Origin: an uncultured Chlorobiaceae bacterium
GTDB lineage: Bacteria > Bacteroidota > Chlorobiia > Chlorobiales > Chlorobiaceae
Length of the DNA: 64,000 nucleotides
Reading direction: 5' to 3'
Assembly (NCBI GenBank): GCA_903820085.1
Contig: CAIJGA010000015.1
Location: 1 to 64,000, forward strand
Below the pieces are notes generated by a model. That model searched no databases. It worked only from the letters and a program-made list of their open reading frames with translations, and was not told where the DNA came from. Shown piece by piece: positions 53,276 through 63,772 of the stretch (positions are counted from its first letter, which is position 1; every line of letters starts with the position of its first letter). The translations under genes and the position numbers were made by a program.

Positions 53276-54577
53276 CTATTTGAGTTTGCGTTTGTCGATA
53301 ACCCGCTGTGCCTTGCCCATGCTGCGCTCGATGGTGCCGGGTTCAACCAGCCGGATGGTTGCGCTGATGCCAAGGAGGCTGGCTATATTGGCCTTGATGC
53401 GTTTCCGGAGCCCCTCAAGTTCCTTTATTTCATCGGAGAAGAACTGCTCTTCTATCTCTACCTGGATTTCCAGGATGTCGAGGTTGTTTTCACGATCGAC
53501 AACCAGCAGGTAGTGCGGTTTGGTTTCGCTCATTTCAAGCAGTACCGATTCAACCTGTGAGGGGAAGACGTTGACGCCGCGGATAATAAGCATGTCGTCC
53601 GAACGGCCTACGCATTTTTCCATTCTGACCAGCGTGCGTCCGCACTCGCATGGTTCAGCGTGCAGGCGAGTCAGGTCGCGTGTGCGGTACCGGATCAGCG
53701 GCATTGCCTCCTTGGTTGCCGGAGTAAAGACCAGTTCGCCCAACTCTCCGTAGGGCAGCACGACGCCGGTGTCGGGATTGATGATTTCCGGGATAAAGTG
53801 GTCTTCAAAAATATGCATCCCGTTCTGGCAATGGCATTCCATTGAGACGCCGGGTCCGATAATTTCGCTGAGGCCGTATATGTCGTACGCCTTGATTCCG
53901 AGCAGGTGCTCAATCTGGGAGCGCATCTCTTCTGTCCAGGGTTCTGCACCGAAGACACCTGCCCTGAGCTTGATTTTATTGCGGTCTATTTTTTCCTCAA
54001 CAAGAGCTTCGCCAAGGTAGGCTGCGTATGAGGGGGTGCAGGCAATCACGGTTGAGCCGAAATCCTCCATGAGCTGCAGCTGTTTTTTAGTATTGCCGCC
54101 GGAGATCGGGATGACGGAGGCTCCCACTTTTTCAGCGCCGTAGTGCAGGCCGAGTCCACCGGTAAAGAGGCCGTAGCCGTAGGCCACCTGAATGATGTCG
54201 GATTTGGTTACACCTGCCATGGTGAGCGAACGGGCAACCACTTCGCTCCACATCTGGATGTCGTTATGGGTGTAGCCGACGACGGTGGACTTTCCTGTTG
54301 TGCCGCTGGATGCATGGAGACGGACAATATCCGACTGCGGCACGGTAAAGAGGCCGAAGGGGTAGTTGTCGCGCAGATCCTGCTTTGTGGTGAAGGGGAG
54401 CTTTTGCAGGTCGTCTATGGTGTTGATGTCGCCCGGCTCAATGCCCATCTCCTCCAGCTTTTTACGATAGAAAGGAACGGAGTCATAGACTCTTTTTACC
54501 ATCGACTTTACCCGCTCTCCCTGAAGTTTCAGGAGCTCTTCGCGCTCCATGCACTCATACTGCTTGTTCCAGATCAT
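53276..54577 (-). CDS. paaK: Phenylacetate-CoA ligase
   Basis: The 433-residue AMP-forming ligase activates phenylacetate or other aryl acids with ATP and CoA. Motifs are [20 protein letters not shown] (phosphate-binding loop), [15 protein letters not shown] (adenylate motif) and [10 protein letters not shown], with the PaaK-type C-terminal domain [20 protein letters not shown]. The start overlaps the iorB stop by 4 bases (ATGA). Grouped with IorAB it should connect aryl acids, aryl-CoA and aryl pyruvates. Confidence 0.93.
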   Translation of the reverse strand: MIWNKQYECMEREELLKLQGERVKSMVKRVYDSVPFYRKKLEEMGIEPGDINTIDDLQKLPFTTKQDLRDNYPFGLFTVPQSDIVRLHASSGTTGKSTVVGYTHNDIQMWSEVVARSLTMAGVTKSDIIQVAYGYGLFTGGLGLHYGAEKVGASVIPISGGNTKKQLQLMEDFGSTVIACTPSYAAYLGEALVEEKIDRNKIKLRAGVFGAEPWTEEMRSQIEHLLGIKAYDIYGLSEIIGPGVSMECHCQNGMHIFEDHFIPEIINPDTGVVLPYGELGELVFTPATKEAMPLIRYRTRDLTRLHAEPCECGRTLVRMEKCVGRSDDMLIIRGVNVFPSQVESVLLEMSETKPHYLLVVDRENNLDILEIQVEIEEQFFSDEIKELEGLRKRIKANIASLLGISATIRLVEPGTIERSMGKAQRVIDKRKLK

Positions 54578-55164
54578 GTCTCAGTGGCTTGATGTTGAGA
54601 TAATGCTTTTCCTGTTCTGAATGCCCGGATGTTCATGGCTACAATTTCATCCCCTTTTGCTGCAAAAAGCTTTTCGATTGAGGCTTCAAGCTCTTGCGGT
54701 GCAAGACCGGTAAAAGGGGCTGCGGCACCGAGCATGACCATGTTTGATGTTCTCGCGCTGCCAGCCTGGCGGGCAAGTTCTGTAGCGCTGACCAGCACCG
54801 GACGGTTTGTGCGGTGCAGTTCGGCATGGATATGTTCCATTGCCGGGTAGCCCTCCATATTGATAAAGAGGTCTGTGGAGGTGACAATCCTGCCTTCTGA
54901 AGCCAGAAAGGGCAGATAGCGCAGGGCTTCAAGTGGTTCCACCGAGAGTATCAGGTTTGCCGTGCCTTCTGCAATAAGGTCGGAGTAGATTTCCTGGTCA
55001 GCAATCCGGAGGTGCGATTGTACCGCTCCGCCGCGCTGGCTCATGCCGTGCACCTCTGCCTGACGGACGATGAGGCCGCTTTGCAATGCGGCGTGGTCGA
55101 TCACTGCCGCAATGGTGAGTATTCCCTGTCCGCCGACTCCGGCAAGAATGATGTTGATCTGCAT
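54574..55164 (-). CDS. iorB: Indolepyruvate oxidoreductase beta subunit
   Basis: IorB is the gamma-type domain partner of IorA. It starts with [20 protein letters not shown], followed by [20 protein letters not shown], both diagnostic of the family. The 196-residue length is normal. With IorA it carries out oxidative decarboxylation of indolepyruvate or phenylpyruvate to aryl-CoA, or the reverse reductive carboxylation. It follows iorA by 8 bases and overlaps paaK by 4 bases. Confidence 0.93.
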   Translation of the reverse strand: MQINIILAGVGGQGILTIAAVIDHAALQSGLIVRQAEVHGMSQRGGAVQSHLRIADQEIYSDLIAEGTANLILSVEPLEALRYLPFLASEGRIVTSTDLFINMEGYPAMEHIHAELHRTNRPVLVSATELARQAGSARTSNMVMLGAAAPFTGLAPQELEASIEKLFAAKGDEIVAMNIRAFRTGKALSQHQATET

Positions 55165-55172
55165 AATACTTG

Positions 55173-56783
55173 TTAAACGTTGGCTGACGGGTTCCGTTTT
55201 TTCCGTGCAGCAGTTTCAATACATTCCCGCACCGCAATGACCACCGATACCCCATCCCAGTTGATCTCTTCCCGGAGTACGGCAATGTTCTCTGCGAGAT
55301 GCGATTTAAGCGGGATGATGGTTCTGAGATGTGCCTTTTCAACGCCAAGCCCGAGGCATATTGCCTGAATTTTTGAGCCGTTGGCCGACGAGTCCTGGCC
55401 GCCGGTCATGGCGGTGGTATCGTTGTCGGCAATGATGACGGTCAGGGGCGAATGGCCGTTGATGGCATCGAGCAGGCCGGTCATGCCGGAGTGCGTGAAG
55501 GTTGAATCGCCGATGACGGCAACTGCAGGCCGGAGGCCTGCATCAGCAGCGCCTTTGGCCATGGTGATTGATGCGCCCATATCGACGCAGGTGTGAATGG
55601 CATTGTATGGTGCAAGGGCTCCAAGGGTGTAGCAGCCGATGTCGGAAAAGACGTGCTGCTCCTTGCATGAGCTCATGACGGCGTTGAGTGCTTCGTAGAG
55701 GTCGCGGTGGCCGCACCCTTTGCAGAGCTCCGGCGGGCGGTTCACCATGATTGAGGGTATCGGCAGACCCTCTTTTTTTGTTATACCAAGCGCATGAGTG
55801 ACACTGTCGGCATTAAGCTCTCCGGCACGGGGGAGTATTCCGTCGAGCCGCCCCTTGATACGCTTGCCGTTCTGGAGACCAAAATATCCTCTCAGCAGCT
55901 CTTCGTAGACCGGGTAGCCCTCTTCAGTGACAAGGATGGTCTCGGAGGTGTTGAAGAACGCTTCGATCTGCTTTTTCGGCAGAGGGTAATGGCCGATTTT
56001 GAGGATGGGGAAGTCGAGGCCGAATGCCTGCCGCACCTCCATTACATAGTTGAAGGCAATGCCGAACGCAAGGACACCGGTTTTTCCTTTGCCGGGTATA
56101 AGGCGGTTCAGCGATGAGTGCTCCGAAATCTCTTGAAGCTGCTCCTGCATACTGAGGAGGTTGTTGTACTGACGGCGGGCATTATGCGGCATCAGGACAA
56201 AGCGCTCGGGAGCATAGAGGGCATGAAGCGGGTTCTGGATACGAGCTGCAGCGCTTTTTACACCTGCGCGTGAATGCGCAAGCCTTGTGGTGAGGCGGAG
56301 CAGAACGGGAAGCTGAACCGATTCCGACAGGTCGAATGCATAGCGTGTGGCATCATAGAGCTCCTGCTGTGAAGCGGGTTCAAGTACCGGTACCATGGCA
56401 AATTTGCCGTATACCCGGCTGTCCTGCTCGTTTTGCGACGAGTGCATGGATGGGTCGTCCGCCACGGCAACAACCAGCCCGCCGTTGACACCGGTAATGG
56501 CTGAGTTGATGAAAGGATCAGCCGCGACGTTAAGTCCGACATGCTTCATGCAGACAAGAGTCCTTTTGCCGGCATACGACATGCCGAGCGCGGCTTCATA
56601 AGCTGTTTTTTCATTGGCCGACCAGGCTGACCGGACTGGTTGCTCCCGTCCGTTCTTGTTTTTCTGGATGTATTCGGTGATTTCGGTCGAAGGGGTTCCG
56701 GGGTAGGCATAGACTCCGGATATTCCGGCGTCAAGAGCGCCAAGGGCAATGGCTTCAGCGCCCAGCAAAAGTTTTTTGTTCAT
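55173..56783 (-). CDS. iorA: Indolepyruvate:ferredoxin oxidoreductase alpha subunit, ferredoxin-less form
   Basis: The roughly 536-residue protein has the pyruvate:ferredoxin-type N-terminal domain (GALDAGISGVYAYPGTPSTE), a central domain, and the thiamine-diphosphate domain. In the latter, PELCKGCGHRD lies before the catalytic core and the cofactor motif runs from AVIGDSTFTHSGMTG to ADNDTTAMTGGQ. It ends with VIAVRECIETAARKKRNPSANV, where most IorA proteins continue into a domain with two CxxCxxCxxxC [4Fe-4S] motifs. That domain is absent and iorB begins 8 bases later. ATG 56783 is chosen over a TTG at 56801. Confidence 0.92.
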   Translation of the reverse strand: MNKKLLLGAEAIALGALDAGISGVYAYPGTPSTEITEYIQKNKNGREQPVRSAWSANEKTAYEAALGMSYAGKRTLVCMKHVGLNVAADPFINSAITGVNGGLVVAVADDPSMHSSQNEQDSRVYGKFAMVPVLEPASQQELYDATRYAFDLSESVQLPVLLRLTTRLAHSRAGVKSAAARIQNPLHALYAPERFVLMPHNARRQYNNLLSMQEQLQEISEHSSLNRLIPGKGKTGVLAFGIAFNYVMEVRQAFGLDFPILKIGHYPLPKKQIEAFFNTSETILVTEEGYPVYEELLRGYFGLQNGKRIKGRLDGILPRAGELNADSVTHALGITKKEGLPIPSIMVNRPPELCKGCGHRDLYEALNAVMSSCKEQHVFSDIGCYTLGALAPYNAIHTCVDMGASITMAKGAADAGLRPAVAVIGDSTFTHSGMTGLLDAINGHSPLTVIIADNDTTAMTGGQDSSANGSKIQAICLGLGVEKAHLRTIIPLKSHLAENIAVLREEINWDGVSVVIAVRECIETAARKKRNPSANV

Positions 56784-56925
56784 GCAAAAGCTTTTTTTCA
56801 AAAGTACTTACGGTACTTGCATTCCAAAAGCGCAACAAAATGGCTTAAGGTTTTTGATCAGTCCGTTATGACGGAATATAAAAAAAGCACTCCCATCTTG
56901 CATGGCAGATTTTTAGTCATTCGGG

Positions 56926-58122
56926 TTACGGTGTGGGCTCCTTTTTTCTGAAGTCGATTTTGAGGGATTGCTCTTCATAACCTGCTTCAGCAACCCTCAT
57001 GCCTGCCAGAAAGAGGGGCAGAATGACTCCTTTCTGGTAATTGCCTATCCTGATACTGAGCGAATCGCCAATCTGCAGCACGTTGGCCTCCATCCGGTTG
57101 TCGAAGACGAAGGGGAGTCGCAGTTTCATAATATAGCGCCCCTCGCTGATTTTTGTAATGGTTGAATGCTCCTCCTTATAGAAAATGTCAAGAGGATTCT
57201 TGTCTCCGTAGACCACTTCACCCACCGTTTTAAGCATCTCTAGCCCAAGAACTTCGCGCCGGAAAAGCGGTACCTTCGTGATCGGAATCGGGGCGAAAGA
57301 GTGCTCAATCTGCTCGATATACTTGTGCTGAATGGTTTTCCATTCACTCATGTACTCTCCGTCAATTTCATCAATGAAGACCCGGTTGATAACCACCTGG
57401 TCAACGGTGATACCGTAGAGGTTGAGGTAGGTGAGTGCACGCATCGACTCTTTGATCACCATCTTTTCGGGGTTCATGACCAGACGTACGGTGGTTTTGG
57501 TTCCATCCGAGAGGAGATCAATGATGCCGTCAATTGAGGAGAAGAGGTGCTCTATCTGGTCATAGACCTCGGTTTCGGGCACCAGATCATGGAGGCGACT
57601 TACTTTTTTTGAGAGGGGCCGTATCACCGGTTTGACCACGTATTTTTCGAGGGTTCTTATCATTTTGAGCATCCAGCCGAAGGTTTCCGGCAGGGAGAGC
57701 AGTCGGAGGGTTTCGCCGGTAGGGGCGCAATCGACAACAAGCAGGTCATACTCCCCGGATTCGTTGTACCGTTTGATGTAAGAGAGTGAAAAGAGCTCTT
57801 CCATGCCAGGCAGAACACCCATCTCTTCAACATAAATCCCCTTGATTCCCTGCACCTCCATGATGTGGGCAAAGTGCGCACGGACAATCTCCCAGTTCAG
57901 GGTCAGGTCGCCGTAGACGCTGACTTCCTGCCCGTAGAGGTTTTCAGCAATCTTGATGGGCGACGCCCCCAGTTCAAGGTCGAAGGAGTCTCCGAGGCTA
58001 TGTGCTGGATCTGTTGATATGACAAGGGTTTTAAAACCCATTGATGCAGCTTTTACGGCTGTAGCCGCGGCGATGGAGGTTTTGCCGACGCCTCCTTTAC
58101 CTGTGAACACGATTGTCCTCAT
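56926..58122 (-). CDS. ArsA/GET3-family ATPase
   Basis: The 398-residue protein has the deviant Walker A motif [18 protein letters not shown], the switch I region [16 protein letters not shown] and the switch II/Walker [17 protein letters not shown]. These are the marks of the ArsA/GET3 family of ATPases. The C-terminal segment (about 325-390, [20 protein letters not shown]) looks like the HSP20-like domain added in several photosynthetic bacteria. Arsenite-pump residues are not clear and no arsB or arsR gene is adjacent, so a targeting or membrane-protein role is more likely than arsenic resistance. It precedes iorA by 142 bases. Confidence 0.88.
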   Translation of the reverse strand: MRTIVFTGKGGVGKTSIAAATAVKAASMGFKTLVISTDPAHSLGDSFDLELGASPIKIAENLYGQEVSVYGDLTLNWEIVRAHFAHIMEVQGIKGIYVEEMGVLPGMEELFSLSYIKRYNESGEYDLLVVDCAPTGETLRLLSLPETFGWMLKMIRTLEKYVVKPVIRPLSKKVSRLHDLVPETEVYDQIEHLFSSIDGIIDLLSDGTKTTVRLVMNPEKMVIKESMRALTYLNLYGITVDQVVINRVFIDEIDGEYMSEWKTIQHKYIEQIEHSFAPIPITKVPLFRREVLGLEMLKTVGEVVYGDKNPLDIFYKEEHSTITKISEGRYIMKLRLPFVFDNRMEANVLQIGDSLSIRIGNYQKGVILPLFLAGMRVAEAGYEEQSLKIDFRKKEPTP

Positions 58123-58477
58123 AAAATGACTCCAGTGCGGAAAGGTTTTATAATAAACGTGAACGCTGATTGTTCCCTGATAGCCGTTTTTACGGTTAAA
58201 TTAGTTGTAAAGGCTTCTTTTGTATAATAGTATCGTCAGATTACGGCTGAGCTGGATCAATGCTTAATGCTTAAGGAAAATGTTGTGTTTTTTTTGTCAA
58301 GTGTATTTTTACTGAAGTTTAATGTTAAAAAACGCCATAATTCAAGTATAATCAAAATTAAATATTTACTATTCAATGAGATCGATAGAATGCATGATGT
58401 CTACAGGATCTCTTTCAATTTTGTAATCGGGCGATTCTATCCCGATATCATGCGATAACCTCACACAAGTCTGCACG
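58123..58477. other. Divergent promoter region, no gene
   Basis: This 355-bp interval lies between the divergent ArsA-like and histidine kinase genes and holds no supported gene. It is A/T-rich with several TATAAT-like hexamers (near 58222 and 58349) without a well-spaced -35. ATCGGG/CCCGAT (58426-58431, 58441-58446) form a 6-bp hairpin about 30 bases before the kinase start. Confidence 0.5.
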
Positions 58478-60517
58478 ATGTTTCCTTCAAACAAAAAAAT
58501 GACGCTTCTTGTCGTTGAGGGTAGTTCGCTCATTAGTGCGTCAATGTCGCGGACCATCAAAAAGCTTGGTTACGATGTCATCATAGCCGATACTGGGGAC
58601 GCTTGTATGGAGGTCCTGAATACCCTCAAAATAGAAGTACTGCTTCTTGATATCAGTATACCCGGTAAAAATAGTTTTGAGATTCTCTCTTACGTGCATG
58701 ATCACTTTTCTGATCTTCCGGTTATCATGATTGCCGATGCGATGTCAGAGAGTGATGAAGCCAAATCGTTTAAGATAGGGGCGTTCGACTATTTGATAAA
58801 ACCGGTTAATGGAGTGAGACTTGAAGTCACGATAAAAAAAGCAATTACTGAGTCGGAGCGTCGCCAGGAGGCAAGTCTTTTTTCGATAGTGGTTACCAAT
58901 TGTCCTGTAGCGATTGCCATTACTGATAAAGATGGGAATATTGAATATGTCAACAATGCATTCAGCCGAACAACCGGTTACTCTTTGCATGAAGTAATCG
59001 GCAAAAATCCCCGGATATTGAAATCCGGTGAACAGTCAGACAGTTTTTACAAGGATCTTTGGGCTACCATTACCAGCGGAAAGAACTGGAGGGGTGAATT
59101 TCACAACAAGAAAAAAAACGGAGAACTCTACTGGGAGGATTCCGTCATAATCCCGATTATCGATCCAACCTGGGCCATTTCCCATTATGTCAGTATCAAG
59201 CAGGATATTTCTTTAAGAAAAAAGGAGTTGGCTGCTTTTTCTGAAAGCGAATGTCGTTTTCAGGAACTTTCCGATCTCTTGCCGCAGCCTATATTCGAAA
59301 TGAATATGCAGGGCTTGATTAGCTACACCAACCGTGAAGGATTGGAATCGTTCGGATATACCCAAGAGGATTTTCAAAAGGGCGTGTACAGTTTGATGCT
59401 TTTTGCTCCGGAAGAGCGCGAACGAGTCAAGATCAATATGGAGCGCCGTTTGAAAAACTTGCCGTTTGACGATCATGAATATTTAGGACTGAAAAAAGAT
59501 GGCACCAAATTCCCGGTACTGGTCTACACGGCATCAATTATCCGCAACGGCATACCTGTTGGCATCAGGGGTATTGTGCTCGATATAACCGCCCGCAAAG
59601 AAACAGAGGAAAAACTGCGGCAGTTGAACCAGACGCTTGAGGAGCGTATTGAGGAGAGAACGAAAAAGCTTGAAAAAACTCATCAGCAGATGATTCTGCA
59701 TGAAAAACTTGCTTCAATAGGCCTGCTTGCCGCCGGTATCGCCCATGAACTGAATAATCCCATTAATTTTATCAAGATCAATTTTACCACACTCAAGGAG
59801 GCTATTTCCGATTTTCAGGAGATGTTAACGAAGTATCGTAACATCATTAGTATAGTTGAGAAGGGAAATCTCCCAGCCATAGAGCTTCAGATGATGCACG
59901 ATATGGAGCGGACGCTGGCCATGGACACGCTCCTCAGTGATATTTCGGAGATTTTTCGTGAATCGCAGCGAGGGTTTGAGCGAATAACGGCAATTATCGC
60001 CAGCATGAGAAATTTCTCGTTTCGCCATGCTATTGATGAACGGGTCATGTTTGATATTAACCACGGAATCCGGGATGCGCTCACTATTGCGCGTAATGAA
60101 TATCGCAACTACGCCGACATTGAAACATCACTTGATGAGTTGCCTCTTGTTCCCTGCAATCCCGAGCAGATCAATCAGGTCTTTCTGAACCTGATTGTCA
60201 ACAGTGCTCAAGCCATAGCATCACTCATGCAGAGTTCACATGGCAAAATCAGCATTCATACCTGGCGCGACTGCAGCAATGTCTACTGTTCAGTTATCGA
60301 TGACGGGCCGGGCATTCCTCCTGAAGTCAGGGACCGTATTTTCGATCCTTTTTTTACGACAAAAGAGCCTGGGAAAGGTACGGGTCTTGGATTGAGCATC
60401 TCCTACGATATTATTGTCAATAAACATGGAGGAACGCTTACCGTTGATTGTCCGTCTGAAAATGGATCTGTTTTTACCCTTTCGCTTCCGCTTAAAATCG
60501 TTAGTTTGGTACGCTGA
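58478..60517 (+). CDS. Receiver-PAS-PAS sensor histidine kinase
   Basis: The 679-residue protein starts with a receiver-like domain (about 7-125), then two PAS domains (about 130-255 and 260-375; [20 protein letters not shown] marks the first), a coiled coil rich in Glu/Lys, a HisKA domain with [12 protein letters not shown], and a catalytic domain with [23 protein letters not shown] and GTGLGLSIS. It has no membrane segment, so it is cytoplasmic. The receiver keeps Asp58 and Lys108 but has EG in place of the acidic pair (14-15) and Ala at the switch Thr position. ATG 58478 or ATG 58499 may be the start. No response regulator gene is adjacent. Confidence 0.9.
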   Translation: MFPSNKKMTLLVVEGSSLISASMSRTIKKLGYDVIIADTGDACMEVLNTLKIEVLLLDISIPGKNSFEILSYVHDHFSDLPVIMIADAMSESDEAKSFKIGAFDYLIKPVNGVRLEVTIKKAITESERRQEASLFSIVVTNCPVAIAITDKDGNIEYVNNAFSRTTGYSLHEVIGKNPRILKSGEQSDSFYKDLWATITSGKNWRGEFHNKKKNGELYWEDSVIIPIIDPTWAISHYVSIKQDISLRKKELAAFSESECRFQELSDLLPQPIFEMNMQGLISYTNREGLESFGYTQEDFQKGVYSLMLFAPEERERVKINMERRLKNLPFDDHEYLGLKKDGTKFPVLVYTASIIRNGIPVGIRGIVLDITARKETEEKLRQLNQTLEERIEERTKKLEKTHQQMILHEKLASIGLLAAGIAHELNNPINFIKINFTTLKEAISDFQEMLTKYRNIISIVEKGNLPAIELQMMHDMERTLAMDTLLSDISEIFRESQRGFERITAIIASMRNFSFRHAIDERVMFDINHGIRDALTIARNEYRNYADIETSLDELPLVPCNPEQINQVFLNLIVNSAQAIASLMQSSHGKISIHTWRDCSNVYCSVIDDGPGIPPEVRDRIFDPFFTTKEPGKGTGLGLSISYDIIVNKHGGTLTVDCPSENGSVFTLSLPLKIVSLVR

Positions 60518-60535
60518 ATTTCTCGACTATTCCAC

Positions 60536-61147
60536 TCATACGTACGTAACGCTTTCGAAGTCTTTGGTAATTGAGTGAAACATTTTGTTGGTCGCGGTCT
60601 GCATGATCATGGACATGCCGGCATTGGTCATGGCGTGGAGAATCTTTTCGGGAACAATCCGGAATGCAGGATAAAGAATAAACCGGACATCAATTTTCAA
60701 GTCAAACTGAACTCTTGTTTTATTGTCCTGTACCGGATGCATGAACATATCGGCAAAGGCTTTCCCTTCAAAAAGATATTTTTCGGGATCTTCAATTTGA
60801 GTTGTTACAGGATGGTGCTTCCAGTGTATCTTTTTGCCGACTGTATAGAGCTTGATCATCTCGTCGGAAAGCTCTGCAGGGTCGGTACATTCAATGTTCT
60901 CCGGGAGCTCGACCAGAAGTTCTTCGCTCTGTTCGACAAAAAAAATGACATCGAAGGGGTTATTCTGAGGATCGGTAACACGAAAAAGCCATTTATAGAC
61001 GTTTTCAATGTTGGTGAGTTCGACACTGTGGCAAAAAGGGTTGAACCCAAGTATTTTTTTCTGGTCTGAAAGATAGGCGGTAGTTCGGTTGAATTCCCCT
61101 TTAAAGATCCAGTCGCCTTTGCTTACTCCTGTCGCGTCCATTTCCAT
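60536..61147 (-). CDS. DUF1997-like protein of unknown function
   Basis: The 203-residue soluble protein has no signal peptide or clear catalytic motif. Its middle part ([20 protein letters not shown] to [20 protein letters not shown]) and the C-terminal helix with [20 protein letters not shown] resemble DUF1997 proteins of cyanobacteria, plants and green sulfur bacteria, which share the START/SRPBCC-like fold. This assignment is from memory and weak. The gene converges on the histidine kinase with an 18-base gap and stands apart from prfA. Confidence 0.55.
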   Translation of the reverse strand: MEMDATGVSKGDWIFKGEFNRTTAYLSDQKKILGFNPFCHSVELTNIENVYKWLFRVTDPQNNPFDVIFFVEQSEELLVELPENIECTDPAELSDEMIKLYTVGKKIHWKHHPVTTQIEDPEKYLFEGKAFADMFMHPVQDNKTRVQFDLKIDVRFILYPAFRIVPEKILHAMTNAGMSMIMQTATNKMFHSITKDFESVTYV

Positions 61148-61241
61148 GATCGTTATCTCATCGGTTGCATTTCATTCGAGTATACTGGTAAAACGTCTTA
61201 CCATTGACCATTGAAAAAATATAAGGAGAATTTGCGACAAA

Positions 61242-61280
61242 CACTCTTCCTCGAAAAGTAAACCGTTCGGGTGAAGAGTG
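61242..61280 (-). terminator. Hairpin downstream of prfA
   Basis: CACTCTTC (61242-61249) pairs with GAAGAGTG (61273-61280) around a 23-base loop that can itself pair in part. On the minus strand it begins 5 bases after the prfA stop and is followed by TTTG. It is a plausible terminator of the dxr-rseP-prfA unit, though the T-run is short. Confidence 0.5.
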
Positions 61281-61285
61281 CGTGA

Positions 61286-62359
61286 TTACAGGAGTTCGGC
61301 CTGAAGGCGTTCGGCCTGGTCATGCATTTTGAGGGCATCAATAACGTCTTGCAGGTCGCCTTGCAGGATCTGCGGAAGGGCATGGCTGGTAAAGCCGATG
61401 CGGTGGTCGGTCACGCGCGACTGCGGGTAGTTGTAGGTGCGGATTTTTGCACTTCGGTCGCCGGTTGTCACCATCGAACGGCGCAGGTCAGCCCGTTGCT
61501 GCTGCTGCTCGGCAAGCTGGATATCGTAGAGTTTTGTTCGGAGCATCTGCATTGCCCTCTCCTTGTTCTGGAGCTGTGAGCGCTGCTCCTGGCAGGCACA
61601 GACTATGCCGGTCGGCATATGGGTGATTCTTACGGCAGTTTCTACCTTGTTGACATTTTGTCCCCCTTTTCCACCGCTTCGGTAGGTGTCGAATCGCAGA
61701 TCTTCACGGCGGATCTCGACATCGACCTCCTCTGCTTCCGGCAGTACGGCAATGCTTACTGCCGAGGTGTGGATACGACCCTGCGTTTCGGTGTCGGGGA
61801 CGCGCTGTACGCGGTGGACGCCGCTTTCATACTTCATAGTGCTGTAGACATCATGGCCGCTGACGCCAAGGGTAATTTCGCGGAATCCGCCAGGCACGGA
61901 ACTTTCATTGAAGTGCAGGGTTTCACAATGCCATCCCTGGTGTTCGGCATACCGCTGATACATTCTAGTCAGGTCGGCGGCAAAAAGCGCCGCTTCCTCA
62001 CCGCCGGTACCCGCGCGGATTTCGATAATAACGTTACGTGAATCGGCTTCGTCTTTTGGCAGCAGCAGTATTTTGAGTTGCTGCTCAAGCTCAGGCAGTT
62101 TTTTCTGCAGTTCACTGATGTCTGCCTGCACGAGCTCTTTCATTTCAGGATCGGTCTCGTTTTTCAGCAACTTGCGCGACTCATCGAGCTCTGTTTTGGT
62201 CGCGGCATAGAGGTCATAGGCTTGCACGATTTCCTTGAGGTCGCTGTACTCCTTGTTCAGTTTTCGGAAGCGATCCTGATCGACTGCCGCTTTCGGATCG
62301 GCAAGCAGTTGTTCAAGATCAAGATGTTTCTCTTTTATGGATCGCAGTTTATCGAGCAT
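61286..62359 (-). CDS. prfA: Peptide chain release factor 1
   Basis: RF1 ends translation at UAA and UAG. The 357-residue protein has the GGQ hydrolysis motif in [20 protein letters not shown], the [20 protein letters not shown] block and the RF1-type [18 protein letters not shown] near the C-terminus; these favour RF1 over RF2. The N-terminal coiled-coil domain is complete. It starts 18 bases after the rseP stop. prmC, often next to prfA, is not present here. Confidence 0.95.
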   Translation of the reverse strand: MLDKLRSIKEKHLDLEQLLADPKAAVDQDRFRKLNKEYSDLKEIVQAYDLYAATKTELDESRKLLKNETDPEMKELVQADISELQKKLPELEQQLKILLLPKDEADSRNVIIEIRAGTGGEEAALFAADLTRMYQRYAEHQGWHCETLHFNESSVPGGFREITLGVSGHDVYSTMKYESGVHRVQRVPDTETQGRIHTSAVSIAVLPEAEEVDVEIRREDLRFDTYRSGGKGGQNVNKVETAVRITHMPTGIVCACQEQRSQLQNKERAMQMLRTKLYDIQLAEQQQQRADLRRSMVTTGDRSAKIRTYNYPQSRVTDHRIGFTSHALPQILQGDLQDVIDALKMHDQAERLQAELL

Positions 62360-62377
62360 TGATGCCGGGCGTCAGCC

Positions 62378-63739
62378 TCAGAAGTTAAAAATATCGTTGA
62401 GAAGGATGTACGCGAAAAGTGCCATCAGCAGCGCCATACCGATCTGCTGAATACGCATCTTTATTTCAAAAGGAATGTCGCGACGTATCAGGCCTTCAAA
62501 TGCATTCAGGACAAATTGACCGCCATCAAGTGCCGGAACAGGCAGGATATTGATGATTGCCAGAGAGACGGAGAGCATGGCCAGAAAATAGAGAAAGCTG
62601 ACCGGCCCCTGTTCGGCGCTCTGGCTTGCAATTTTGGCAATTTTGATCGGCCCGCCTACTGATTTGCGGAAGTCCTCTTTCCCGGTGAAGATTTTGGCAA
62701 ATCCCTGAACGGTCATGGAGCTCATCTTCCAGGTCTGGTTAAACCCGCTGACTATTGAGCCCGCGATAGTGAGTTTTCTTCGTTCCTTGGCAACATTCTG
62801 TTTCAGTGATATGCCGATTTTTCCTGATGCGTTTGGCACTACGGTGACAACAAATGTTTTGCCAGCAGAACGGAGGAGTTCCGGCGTTATATTGCGGCCC
62901 GGGAGCGGCTCCAGATATTGCCAGGTAATGGTTATCGGTTTCGCGGCATGTGAGGAGATGATTCCGACAACTTCTTTCCAGTCGGAGACTGCACGGCCGT
63001 TGATTGCCGAAATGAGTCCTCCGGATTTGATGCCTGCTTTCCGTGCGGGCATGTTTTCAAGGGCTTCGTCGATCAGCGGTGGAACGATAGGCCGTATGCC
63101 GAGACTCTCTGTTTCGTTGATCTTCGACAGAACGTTCGCCGGAGCCGTCACGATGATGCTTTTGCCATCGCGAAGGATGGTGTAGTTGAGTGATGGGGCA
63201 ATCATGAGTTCCGGGTCGAGCGCCTCCTCCCAGCTTTGAATGACTTTTCCGTTGGCCAGTTGCAGCCTATCTCCGGTTTTTATGCCCATGCGTTCAAACA
63301 CTGATCCCTTTTCAACGAAGGCGGGAGTATTGACACTTGTCCGTGCCTCCCCGAGTACAAGAGTGATGCCGATAAAGATAGCGGCGGCAAGAATAAAGTT
63401 CATCGTGACGCCACCGGCAAGCACAATCAGGCGCTGCCAGACCGGCTTTGCGCGGAACTCCCACGGCTGCGGTTCCGTGCTCTGAAAATTGGTATCGAGG
63501 CTTTCATCGACCATGCCGGCAATCTTGACATAGCCTCCGAGAGGAAAGACGCCTATGCCGTATTCGGTGTCGCCGATAGTCTTTCTCCAGAGTCGCTTCT
63601 CCCAGAAGTCGAATCCGATATAAAATTTGTCAACCCTCATGCCGAACAGTTTTGCTGTCAGAAAATGGCCGAGTTCATGTGCAGTGACAAGAATGAAGAT
63701 TGCTACAATGAAAAAAAATATAGAGCTCAGAACATCCAT
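62378..63739 (-). CDS. rseP: Site-2 zinc metalloprotease RseP
   Basis: RseP cleaves membrane-spanning anti-sigma factors and leftover signal peptides inside the membrane. The 453-residue protein has the zinc motif HELGH at residues 21-25 in its first membrane segment, [12 protein letters not shown], two PDZ-like periplasmic domains, and the second active-site motif [12 protein letters not shown] near the C-terminus. It lies between dxr and prfA with short gaps, matching a common dxr-rseP arrangement. The anti-sigma substrate is not in the window. Confidence 0.95.
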   Translation of the reverse strand: MDVLSSIFFFIVAIFILVTAHELGHFLTAKLFGMRVDKFYIGFDFWEKRLWRKTIGDTEYGIGVFPLGGYVKIAGMVDESLDTNFQSTEPQPWEFRAKPVWQRLIVLAGGVTMNFILAAAIFIGITLVLGEARTSVNTPAFVEKGSVFERMGIKTGDRLQLANGKVIQSWEEALDPELMIAPSLNYTILRDGKSIIVTAPANVLSKINETESLGIRPIVPPLIDEALENMPARKAGIKSGGLISAINGRAVSDWKEVVGIISSHAAKPITITWQYLEPLPGRNITPELLRSAGKTFVVTVVPNASGKIGISLKQNVAKERRKLTIAGSIVSGFNQTWKMSSMTVQGFAKIFTGKEDFRKSVGGPIKIAKIASQSAEQGPVSFLYFLAMLSVSLAIINILPVPALDGGQFVLNAFEGLIRRDIPFEIKMRIQQIGMALLMALFAYILLNDIFNF

Positions 63740-63772
63740 AACGATCCTTTAGGTTCAGTCAGAAAAATAGGT

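Noticed and set aside
56926-58122. Arsenite efflux pump ATPase as the function of the ArsA-like protein
   Set aside because: No arsB, arsR, arsC or arsD gene is near and the arsenite-binding cysteines were not recognised, so a GET3-like or unknown role is kept open.
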